Assembly (NCBI GenBank): GCA_028691575.1
Contig: JAQUYY010000091.1
Location: 1-7,257 of the forward strand
Reading direction: 5' to 3'
Length of the DNA: 7,257 nt
Source of the DNA: Candidatus Gastranaerophilales bacterium
GTDB taxonomy: Bacteria > Cyanobacteriota > Vampirovibrionia > Gastranaerophilales > JAQUYY01
Shown here: positions 1 to 5,047 of the stretch, piece after piece
How the letters are laid out: each line of letters begins with the position of its first letter
Numbering within the stretch: position 1 is the first letter of the stretch
Notes under the pieces: model-generated
Told to the model about the DNA's origin: nothing
Seen by the model: the letters and a program-made list of their open reading frames with translations, nothing else
Database searches by the model: none
Program-made: the position numbers and the translations under genes

Positions 1-252
1 GTTATGAGATTCTGTCTTAAACGAAATAATATAATCACCAATTACAACCCCACCTGCATTTTCAGAAGTATTAACAGCACCTTTTTGGGGGAATTTTTTA
101 ATTAAATTTTTTGTAAATTTATACCCGCAATGCTCCGACCACATAGCCGAAAACAAATATAATTCAAGGTTATTCGGCTCTCTTTTTAGTTTTTTGCAAA
201 TAAGTTTATATTCACTCTCTTTTATATTTAATTTTTTAAGTAATTCTTTCAT
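1..252 (-). CDS. purL: FGAM synthase large subunit PurL, N-terminal part (cut by window edge)
   Basis: Phosphoribosylformylglycinamidine (FGAM) synthase large subunit, the ATP-dependent amidotransfer subunit of step four of cytosolic de novo purine synthesis. Only the first 84 codons are here. Reading from the ATG at 252, the protein shows the family hallmarks FSAMWSEHCGYK at about residues 35-46, then ENAGGVVIGDY and the substrate-loop signature FKTESHN at the window edge. This is the small PurL type (usually 700-800 aa) that works with separate PurQ and PurS, both of which lie directly upstream. Its start overlaps the purQ stop by one base (TAATG), and an AAGAGAG purine stretch lies about 8 nt before it, so translation is probably coupled. 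No frame break is seen. Identity is secure from the motifs plus operon context. Confidence 0.95.
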   Translation of the reverse strand, partial: MKELLKKLNIKESEYKLICKKLKREPNNLELYLFSAMWSEHCGYKFTKNLIKKFPQKGAVNTSENAGGVVIGDYIISFKTESHN

Positions 253-875
253 TAATTAGCTCTCTTTACTTCTTGATCTAAAAACTCAAAAAATAATCTT
301 CCCTCAATTGAGCCTGTCTGCTCAAATATAGCTCTTTCAGGATGTGGCATCAAGCCTATAATTTTATTTTCTCTATCATAAATCCCTGCAATATTTTCAA
401 CGGAACCATTAATATTTTCACTATATTTGATAAAATCCATATTCTTTTCTTTTATAACTGCTAAATCCTCATCATTTGCCCAAAATCGTCCTTCCTTATG
501 CGCAACAGGTAAAATTATAGATTTATTATTAAATTGCATAGCTGCATTTTTACAAATAAATTTTAGCGAATCATTAATTTGCAATGAACCGGGTAAAAAA
601 CCTTTCTCACAAAGAATTTGAAACCCATTACAAATTCCAACAATCAATCCGTTAAAATTTTCTAATGAACTAACAGCAACGCTATATTTTGCTAACCTTC
701 CAGCTGAAACATAATCCCCGTAAGAAAAACCTCCCGGTAAAAAAACAATATTATAGTCGTTTTCTATTTTTTGGTTATAAGATACTAATTCAACTTCCCA
801 ACCAAAGTACTCGCATGCTCTTTTGGTATCCATATCACAGTTAGAGCCGGGGAAAGTTATTATTCCTACTTTCAT
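252..875 (-). CDS. purQ: FGAM synthase glutaminase subunit PurQ
   Basis: Class I glutamine amidotransferase subunit that hydrolyses glutamine and passes ammonia to PurL in the FGAM synthase complex. The 207-aa protein starts with the canonical MKVGIITFPGSNCD and has an oxyanion-side glycine stretch (FLPGGFSYGDY, about 45-55). The nucleophile elbow is GICNGFQ with catalytic Cys82, and the rest of the triad is in MPHPER (His178, Glu180). NGSVENIAGI at about 156-165 is also typical. It is slightly short for PurQ (usually about 220-230 aa), but no motif is missing. The ATG overlaps the purS stop by four bases (ATGA). The only purine-rich RBS-like sequence lies almost against the ATG, so expression probably depends on coupling to purS. 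Confidence 0.97.
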   Translation of the reverse strand: MKVGIITFPGSNCDMDTKRACEYFGWEVELVSYNQKIENDYNIVFLPGGFSYGDYVSAGRLAKYSVAVSSLENFNGLIVGICNGFQILCEKGFLPGSLQINDSLKFICKNAAMQFNNKSIILPVAHKEGRFWANDEDLAVIKEKNMDFIKYSENINGSVENIAGIYDRENKIIGLMPHPERAIFEQTGSIEGRLFFEFLDQEVKRAN

Positions 876-1126
876 ACCTCTTCAACTTTCTGAATTTCAA
901 AGTTTTCAATTAGCGGATTTGATAAAATTTCACCACCAATTTTTTCAATTTTTTCACTAAATTCATCAATATTTTCTGCATCTAATTCCAAGACAAAGTA
1001 TTTGCCGACTCTAATACTTGAATTATCAGCCAAATCAAGATTTTTAAGCACCATACTAACTGCTTCACCTTGCGGATCTTTAACTTCGTCTTTCAAATAA
1101 GTAATAATATTCGCTCTAAATTTCAT
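872..1126 (-). CDS. purS: FGAM synthase subunit PurS
   Basis: Small subunit that bridges PurQ and PurL in the FGAM synthase complex. The protein is 84 aa, normal for PurS, and shows the family pattern: an N-terminal strand (KFRANIITYL), the KDPQGEAV motif at about 15-22, and a C-terminal strand ending in NPLIENFEIQKVEEV. I chose the ATG at 1126. A TTG directly before it (1129) could add one residue, but the ATG matches the usual family start and has an AAGGA box 8-9 nt upstream. It is the first gene of the purS-purQ-purL operon and overlaps purQ as ATGA. Confidence 0.95.
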   Translation of the reverse strand: MKFRANIITYLKDEVKDPQGEAVSMVLKNLDLADNSSIRVGKYFVLELDAENIDEFSEKIEKIGGEILSNPLIENFEIQKVEEV

Positions 1127-1151
1127 CAATTTTTTCCTTCTTTACAAAAAA

Positions 1152-1180
1152 ATTATACAACAATTTCAAGAAATTTATAA
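1152..1180 (-). promoter_or_regulatory. Probable promoter of the purS-purQ-purL operon
   Basis: On the minus strand a perfect TATAAT occupies 1157-1152, about 25 nt before the purS ATG, which leaves room for a short leader containing the AAGGA box. At 17-nt spacing the -35 position (1180-1175) reads TTATAA, a poor match. I see no recognisable purine riboswitch in the short leader. The -10 box is seen; promoter function is inferred. Confidence 0.45.
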
Positions 1181-1205
1181 AATATGTACTTTTGTAGTGC
1201 AAAAA

Positions 1206-1244
1206 TGCTTATTTGTGCTTATTTAATTGTTTTTGAAATATAAT
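1206..1244 (+). promoter_or_regulatory. Probable helicase promoter with a 9-bp direct repeat
   Basis: A perfect TATAAT lies at 1239-1244. Transcription from it would start near 1251 and give a leader of about 98 nt before the helicase ATG. The -35 region is weak (TTGTGC at 1213-1218 is too far away; TGCTTA at 1216-1221 matches poorly). Across that position is a direct repeat, TGCTTATTT at 1206-1214 and 1216-1224, 10 bp apart and so on the same face of the helix. It could be a regulator site or only low-complexity sequence. Confidence 0.45.
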
Positions 1245-1284
1245 AAAATTAATCGCCGAATTTTGATATAACCTTTAATGTAAT

Positions 1285-1327
1285 TATACGCTTCTCTTAC
1301 ATTCTAGGAATGTAGTAGGAGCGTGTA
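1285..1327 (+). promoter_or_regulatory. Strong 5'-leader hairpin of the helicase mRNA, holding a Shine-Dalgarno
   Basis: An imperfect inverted repeat with 20-nt arms (1285-1304 and 1308-1327) and a UAG loop. By hand, 19 of 20 positions pair, three of them G-U, with a single C-U mismatch at 1296/1316. No T-run follows on either strand, so it is not an ordinary terminator. The 3' arm contains AGGAG (1317-1321), the best ribosome-binding sequence in the leader. It sits 5 nt before the ATG at 1327, which opens a short out-of-frame ORF, whereas the helicase's own start has only a weak purine stretch. DEAD-box helicase mRNAs often carry long structured leaders that serve cold or autogenous control. 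Such a role here is inferred. Confidence 0.6.
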
Positions 1328-1368
1328 TGTATTTAAGAAAGAAACAAAATGGAAAAACTAAAATTTAA
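1327..1368 (+). CDS. Possible 13-codon leader ORF overlapping the helicase start
   Basis: ATG at 1327 opens MYLRKKQNGKTKI and stops at TAA 1366-1368, 17 nt inside the helicase gene in another frame. Its AGGAG box at 1317-1321 has ideal 5-nt spacing but lies in the 3' arm of the leader hairpin. Ribosomes finishing here could restart at the helicase ATG (1349). It may equally be chance in purine-rich sequence; the SD and the position are the only support. Confidence 0.25.
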   Translation: MYLRKKQNGKTKI

Positions 1369-3250
1369 AGAACTGTCTTTATCGGAAGAAATGTTAAAAG
1401 CTATTGAAGATATGGGTTTTGAGGAAGCATCACCAATTCAGGCATCAGCAATACCTTTGTTATTGGAAAGAAAAGATATAATAGGACAAGCGCAAACAGG
1501 CACAGGAAAAACTGCTGCATTTGCAATTCCGGTTATCGAAAACATTGACGAAGAAGCCAAAGGGCTTCAAGCTGTTGTGCTATGCCCAACAAGAGAACTT
1601 GTTATTCAAGTGGCTGAAGAATTTAATAAATTATTAAAGTACAAAGAAAATATAGCCGCAGTACCTGTATACGGTGGACAACAAATTGACAGACAATTAA
1701 AAGCATTAAAAAAATCACCGCAAATAGTAATCGGCACACCGGGAAGAACAATGGATCATATCAGAAGAGGATCTATCAAAATGTCCTCAGTAAAAACAAT
1801 TATTCTTGATGAAGCAGATGAAATGCTTGATATGGGCTTTAGAGAAGATATCGAAATAATCCTGCAAGATACACCCGAAGATCGCCAAACAGTAATGTTT
1901 TCCGCAACTATGGAAAAAGATATTCTTCAATTAACCAAGCAATATCAAAAAGAAACCGTAAAAGTAGATGTAACAAGCAAAAAAATGAATGAACCTAAAA
2001 TTCAACAATTATATTTTGAAGTTATGAATAAAAACAAGCCTGAATTGCTTGCAAGACTGGTAGATATTCATAATATTAAACTTTCTCTTGTGTTTTGCAA
2101 TACAAAAAGCCAGGTAAATGAACTTGTAGAAGTATTAAAAACCCGTGGTTATTTTGCAGATGCACTTCATGGCGATATGAATCAAGGTCAACGTGATAAT
2201 GTAATGAGAGGCTTCAAAAACGGTACCATTGAAATTCTTGTTGCAACTGATGTTGCAGGAAGAGGAATAGATGTAAACAACGTTGAAGCTGTATTTAATT
2301 ATGATTTACCAAGAGATGACGAAGATTATGTTCATAGAATCGGAAGAACCGGTAGAGCCGGTAAATCAGGTACGGCATTTACTTTTGTATCAGGAAAACA
2401 AGTATATAATCTTAAAAGAATCGAAAAATTAAACGGTTTTCAAGTGCAAAGACAAGATGTTCCATCAATCAACGAATTAGAAGCAACCAGAGTTAATTAT
2501 TATGCGAAAAAAATAAAAGAAACTCTTATGCAAGGTCATATCAGCAAATTTGTAAATCAAGTTGAATTGTTAATGGGTGAAGATTTTACTTCTCTTGATA
2601 TAGCTGCAGTATTGCTGAAATTTGCAATTGAAAAAGGGAATGAAGGATTTGACACATCTGTTAATTTTGAAGAAATTGAAAAAATAGAAGATAACAATCG
2701 CAAGAGAAGCCGAAGACCATCTGAAAGAAATTTCAAAAGAGATGGAGGAAATTTCAGATCAGATGCGAAAAGAAGCTATAAATCTGACAGCGATAAAGGA
2801 TTTAAGTCTGATACCAAAAGAAGCTATAAATCTGACAACGATAAAGGATTTAAGTCCGATGCAAAAAGAAGCTATAAATCCGACAGCGATAAAGGATTTA
2901 AGTCTGATGCTAAAAGAAGCTATAAATCCGACAGCGACAAAGGATTTAAGTCTGATGCTAAAAGAAGCTATAAATCTGACAGCGATAAAGGATTTAAGTC
3001 TGATACTAAAAGAAGCTATAAATCTGACAGCGATAAAGGATTTAAGTCTGATGCAAAAAGAAGCTATAAATCCGACAGCGACAAAGGATTTAAGTCCGAT
3101 GCAAAAAGAAGCTATAAATCCGACAGCGACAAAGGATTTAAGTCTGATGCAAAAAGAAGCTATAAATCTGATAACAGCAAAAGTTTTAAATCAGATAGCA
3201 AAAAAAGCTTTAAATCGGATGATAAGAAAAAAAGCACCGGCAAAAAATAA
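1349..3250 (+). CDS. DEAD-box ATP-dependent RNA helicase with a long repeat tail
   Basis: ATP-dependent RNA helicase of the DeaD/CsdA type, acting on structured RNA (ribosome assembly, RNA decay, cold adaptation). The 633-aa protein has every core motif: Q motif (GFEEASPIQ, 23-31), motif I AQTGTGKT (48-55), Ia PTREL (80-84), Ib TPGR (130-133), II DEAD (154-157), III SAT (185-187), IV LVFCNT (247-252), V ATDVAGRGID (299-308), VI HRIGRTGRAG (329-338). Residues about 370-435 form the helical DeaD-type C-terminal region (LDIAAVLLKFAIEKG). From about 451 the tail is basic and from 471 it becomes a 16-aa tandem repeat, presumably disordered and RNA-binding. The start is fixed by the in-frame TAA at 1334-1336 and the typical KFKELSLSEEML opening; the RBS is weak (AAGAAAG). 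The tail is much longer and more regular than usual for the family. Confidence 0.97.
   Translation: MEKLKFKELSLSEEMLKAIEDMGFEEASPIQASAIPLLLERKDIIGQAQTGTGKTAAFAIPVIENIDEEAKGLQAVVLCPTRELVIQVAEEFNKLLKYKENIAAVPVYGGQQIDRQLKALKKSPQIVIGTPGRTMDHIRRGSIKMSSVKTIILDEADEMLDMGFREDIEIILQDTPEDRQTVMFSATMEKDILQLTKQYQKETVKVDVTSKKMNEPKIQQLYFEVMNKNKPELLARLVDIHNIKLSLVFCNTKSQVNELVEVLKTRGYFADALHGDMNQGQRDNVMRGFKNGTIEILVATDVAGRGIDVNNVEAVFNYDLPRDDEDYVHRIGRTGRAGKSGTAFTFVSGKQVYNLKRIEKLNGFQVQRQDVPSINELEATRVNYYAKKIKETLMQGHISKFVNQVELLMGEDFTSLDIAAVLLKFAIEKGNEGFDTSVNFEEIEKIEDNNRKRSRRPSERNFKRDGGNFRSDAKRSYKSDSDKGFKSDTKRSYKSDNDKGFKSDAKRSYKSDSDKGFKSDAKRSYKSDSDKGFKSDAKRSYKSDSDKGFKSDTKRSYKSDSDKGFKSDAKRSYKSDSDKGFKSDAKRSYKSDSDKGFKSDAKRSYKSDNSKSFKSDSKKSFKSDDKKKSTGKK
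2759..3249 (+). repeat. 48-bp in-frame tandem repeat encoding the helicase tail
   Basis: Eight complete 48-bp units run from 2759 to 3142, a diverged ninth spans 3143-3190, and a degenerate partial unit reaches the stop codon. Each unit encodes SD[AT]KRSYKSD[SN]DKGFK, built of two 8-aa halves, SDxKRSYK and SDxDKGFK. The degenerate end keeps the octad rhythm (SDSKKSFK). Neighbouring units differ by only one to a few bases, mostly at third positions (TCT/TCC, GAT/GAC, GCT/GCA); the amino-acid changes are Ala/Thr and Ser/Asn. This fits recent unit-by-unit duplication with the peptide conserved. The unit number could vary between strains. Confidence 0.97.
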
Positions 3251-3309
3251 TTTAATATCTGTTGTATAGATACTTCAATAAAAGGATTAAATTGTAAATT
3301 CATTCTGAT

Positions 3310-3331
3310 AATAATATTGTTATATTATTTT
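3310..3331 (+). other. AT-only inverted repeat before the zinc-ribbon gene
   Basis: Perfect 8-bp arms AATAATAT (3310-3317) and ATATTATT (3322-3329) with a TGTT loop, followed by two more T. It could be a weak terminator after the helicase, or part of the promoter/leader of the next gene, whose GGGAGGA box begins at 3332. With no G or C in the arms, chance is also possible. The rest of the 93-bp gap shows nothing clear. Confidence 0.25.
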
Positions 3332-3343
3332 GGGAGGAAAGTT

Positions 3344-3673
3344 ATGGTTCAAAGTATCTTATCAGACAATATATCTGTAAAACCTGATAATACGTCCGAG
3401 CAGGAAAAAACAACTTCTATCTGCGATTTTGCCAATGTTTTAGAAAAGACAAACACACCGTCAAATGAAAATACAGCTACATCGGCAACTGCTGAAGAAA
3501 TGTCTTTGCAAGATAAGTTTCAAAGCATGATATCAGGAATAACAGTTTGCGCAAAATGCAGTTCTATATATATCGGTCAAGCTGTGGAGACCTGTTCAAA
3601 ATGCGGGAACGACCTTGAGGAGCAACGTCAAAATGCTCAAAAGAATATAAAAAATCATTCTGTAAATAAATAA
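3344..3673 (+). CDS. Small zinc-ribbon protein, function unknown
   Basis: A 109-aa protein I do not recognise. Residues 1-60 are polar and rich in Ser, Thr, Asn and Glu, probably disordered apart from a short segment at 26-35 (ICDFANVLEK). A C4 zinc ribbon follows: CAKC at 69-72 and CSKC at 84-87, 11 residues apart, with GND after the second knuckle. A charged tail rich in Lys, Gln and Asn ends the protein. There is no signal peptide or membrane segment, so it is probably cytosolic. An in-frame TTG at 3317 could add nine residues, but the ATG at 3344 has an excellent GGGAGGA box (3332-3338) 5 nt away, so I use it. It lies 93 bp after the helicase on the same strand and could be co-transcribed. 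Zinc ribbons of this kind bind nucleic acid or protein partners; which applies here cannot be told. Confidence 0.75.
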   Translation: MVQSILSDNISVKPDNTSEQEKTTSICDFANVLEKTNTPSNENTATSATAEEMSLQDKFQSMISGITVCAKCSSIYIGQAVETCSKCGNDLEEQRQNAQKNIKNHSVNK

Positions 3674-3853
3674 CTAAGCTATGAAGTTATTACCATATTT
3701 TGTTGCGCCTAATAACGGGCAGATTTCTAAAAGTTCAGTTAAAGAATTATATTTTTTAACTTTTGGTTTGTCTTGAGATTTGAAAAAATTATCTCTACTT
3801 TTAGAATATGATTTAATAATATCATTTACGTTGTAACAGTTTAGTGTAGCCAT
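3674..3853 (-). CDS. Probable 59-aa orphan protein
   Basis: A short ORF starting at ATG 3853, opening MATLNCYNVNDIIKSYSKSR and ending ATKYGNNFIA. It is polar and Lys/Asn-rich with no signal peptide, membrane segment or known domain; Cys6 and Cys45 are its only cysteines. The start follows a purine-rich leader with several GAGAG boxes, the nearest about 7 nt from the ATG, and an AT-rich TATATA stretch upstream could be a -10 box. Its stop codon (3676-3674) abuts the stop of the convergent zinc-ribbon gene (3671-3673) with no base between them. Length and leader argue that it is real. With no recognised homology I keep moderate confidence. Confidence 0.45.
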   Translation of the reverse strand: MATLNCYNVNDIIKSYSKSRDNFFKSQDKPKVKKYNSLTELLEICPLLGATKYGNNFIA

Positions 3854-3866
3854 TTTTAAACTCTCT

Positions 3867-3886
3867 TTCTCTCTTATTCTCTCTTA
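3867..3886 (-). repeat. Tandem 10-mer forming a polypurine leader
   Basis: TTCTCTCTTA occurs twice in tandem on the plus strand (3867-3876, 3877-3886). On the minus strand it yields a GAGAG-rich leader just before the 59-aa ORF and may serve as a repeated Shine-Dalgarno-like tract. The rest of the gap up to about 4000 is AT-rich, and I see no other gene in it. Confidence 0.4.
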
Positions 3887-4001
3887 TATATAAAAAAACA
3901 AATATTCTAAGAAAAGTGCCATTTTGCTATATACAAGATATATATTGTTTACATAATGTTACAATGCAGATAAAAATAATAAAAAAATTCTTAAAATATA
4001 C

Positions 4002-4031
4002 TTGAATAAAAAAGAATTTTTATGGTAAACT
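4002..4031 (+). promoter_or_regulatory. Promoter of tRNA-Ser
   Basis: TTGAAT (4002-4007), an 18-nt spacer, then an extended -10 TGGTAAACT (4023-4031). Transcription would start near 4038, about 13 nt before the mature tRNA 5' end at 4051. A perfect 10-bp inverted repeat (AAAAATTCTT at 3983-3992, AAGAATTTTT at 4012-4021) brackets the -35 box. It may be a regulator site or AT-rich coincidence. Confidence 0.55.
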
Positions 4032-4050
4032 ATGACTAAACTGGACAAAT

Positions 4051-4137
4051 GGAGAAGTGGCCGAGTGGCTGAAGGCGGCACCCTGCTAAGGTGTTATGTG
4101 GGTAACTGCATCGAGGGTTCGAATCCCTCCTTCTCCG
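4051..4137 (+). tRNA. tRNA-Ser (GCU anticodon)
   Basis: An 87-nt class II tRNA decoding AGC/AGU. The acceptor stem GGAGAAG/CTTCTCC pairs fully and G4137 is the discriminator. The anticodon loop CTGCTAA (4083-4089) holds GCT at 4085-4087 on a GCACC/GGTGT stem. The long variable arm (4095-4112) is diagnostic for serine, and the T arm GAGGG-TTCGAAT-CCCTC is perfect. CCA is not encoded. A run of six T (4138-4143) follows at once and may end transcription. The region up to 4259 holds no gene. An imperfect copy of the 3' flank, CGGTTTTTCATAAAAT (4183-4198), matches 4136-4151 at 15 of 16 bases. Confidence 0.97.
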
Positions 4138-4259
4138 TTTTTTCATAAAATTTTCAGAGTTTTTGCATTTTCTTTTAAAATACGGTTTTTCATAAAATGG
4201 TTACGAGAAATTATCCCAAAATTTTTTCATCCATAAGTATTGTGACTTTTTGTATTAAT

Positions 4260-4457
4260 CTATCCTAAAATTTCCGGATAAATATCGTCAGTAGTAAAAG
4301 TTCTTGTGTGTCCTATTTCTCTTGAAATATAAAACAATCTTGTTTCAAATAATTCCCTTTTTGGGGCTAACTGCAGGGAGTATTGTAGGATTATCAAATT
4401 ATGCTTATTTAGTGACATGCTAAAGAAGTTAAAAACATTCATTAGTAATGAATACAT
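4260..4457 (-). pseudogene. Tyrosine recombinase (integrase) C-terminal remnant
   Basis: An open stretch of 65 codons whose last 25 residues resemble the end of a phage-type tyrosine recombinase: LFYISREIGHTRTFTTDDIY, then PEILG. It aligns by eye with the family pattern (x)VSERLGHSSxxxTxDxY, with Gly49-His50 as the LGH box and Tyr60 as the nucleophile, 10 residues after His as in many phage integrases. The HxxR box expected about 25 residues earlier is absent, and the first 30 residues look like random hydrophobic sequence. No Shine-Dalgarno precedes the ATG and stops lie directly upstream. It is therefore a relic, not a working enzyme. It points at the 3' end of tRNA-Ser 122 bp away, the usual place for such genes. 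The call rests on short motif similarity only. Confidence 0.4.
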
Positions 4458-4540
4458 TTAAGAATATCAAAAATAATATGATAGAGTTATTTCAAAAATT
4501 AGCCGTAGAGCAACATAAAATCCGTTTGAAACTGAAAAAG

Positions 4541-4572
4541 GAAAAAGTTATTAATAAAGACTTTATTTTAAC
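4541..4572 (-). terminator. Terminator-like hairpin after the two-component operon
   Basis: On the minus strand, 10 nt after the response-regulator stop, an inverted repeat built on AATAAAG-A-CTTTATT with outer GTTA/TAAC bases spans 4572-4547 and is followed by TTTTT (4546-4542). This is the layout of an intrinsic terminator. The stem is nearly all A-T, so strength is doubtful. Confidence 0.4.
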
Positions 4573-4581
4573 AGACAAGTA

Positions 4582-5037
4582 TTATTTCTGATAACATTTA
4601 ATTCCTTCTAACAATATTTTTTGTCCAATAAGTGGGGATATCCAGATAGCACCTTTGTTAATCGTTTCTATAATCATTTTCATATGAAGAATGTTAATAT
4701 CTTTATTAACATAAGCGGTAGCACCTGCGGCAAGTGACTCCACGGCTTCATACTGATTAACATGAGAGGTTATGGCTATAATTTTAACGGAAGGATTAGA
4801 CTCTTTTATTTTTATGGTGGCTTCTATGCCTGACATCACAGGAAGTCCAAGATCCATAATTATTAAATCAGGCTTAAGTTCTTTGGTAAGACGAACGGCA
4901 GTCTGACCGTCTTTTGCTTGTCCTATAACATTAAAACTTGAATCCTCCAGAAGAAAATCTATAATTATTTTTCTAAATAAGCTGTTATCTTCTACGATTA
5001 ATATTTTTATTGGATTGATTGAATCTGTTGTATACAT
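4582..5037 (-). CDS. Receiver-only response regulator, NarL-type
   Basis: Phosphoacceptor partner of the kinase encoded just upstream. The 151-aa protein is a complete receiver domain (about 10-130): acidic pair Glu16-Asp17, phosphorylated Asp62 in IIMDLGLPVMSG, Thr90 (ITSH), Tyr109 and Lys112 (YVNKD). Residues 131-151 (NKGAIWISPLIGQKIL...) resemble the linker that in NarL/LuxR-type regulators leads into a DNA-binding helix-turn-helix. Here a stop follows, so no output domain is present (full members are about 210-230 aa). I found no HTH-like sequence in the frames just downstream. The start is clear: GAGG lies 8 nt before the ATG, 10 nt after the kinase stop. It may signal through protein contacts, or be a truncated transcription factor. 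Confidence 0.9.
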   Translation of the reverse strand: MYTTDSINPIKILIVEDNSLFRKIIIDFLLEDSSFNVIGQAKDGQTAVRLTKELKPDLIIMDLGLPVMSGIEATIKIKESNPSVKIIAITSHVNQYEAVESLAAGATAYVNKDINILHMKMIIETINKGAIWISPLIGQKILLEGIKCYQK

Positions 5038-5047
5038 GATATTTACC

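Noticed and set aside
427..621. 64-codon open frame on the plus strand inside purQ
   Set aside because: Antisense to a clearly conserved enzyme gene, with no separate signal or similarity.
1285..1327. Hairpin as an intrinsic terminator of the divergent region
   Set aside because: No T-run follows on either strand, and it sits downstream of a TATAAT box inside the presumed helicase leader.
2759..3190. CRISPR array
   Set aside because: The repeats are contiguous, in frame and coding, with no variable spacers.
2742..3269. Long open frame (175 codons) overlapping the helicase tail
   Set aside because: It exists only because the 48-bp repeat has no stop in that frame. The helicase frame shows silent-site drift and matches the protein family, so this is a shadow.
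3257..3272. Short hairpin TATCT...AGATA after the helicase
   Set aside because: Only five A/T-rich pairs with no following T-run; too weak to call a terminator.
4448..4591. 47-codon plus-strand ORF (MNTFKNIKNN... ending TDKYYF)
   Set aside because: Lys-rich and coding-like, but it has no Shine-Dalgarno, runs through the terminator-like hairpin and overlaps the end of the convergent regulator gene. Not enough support to call.
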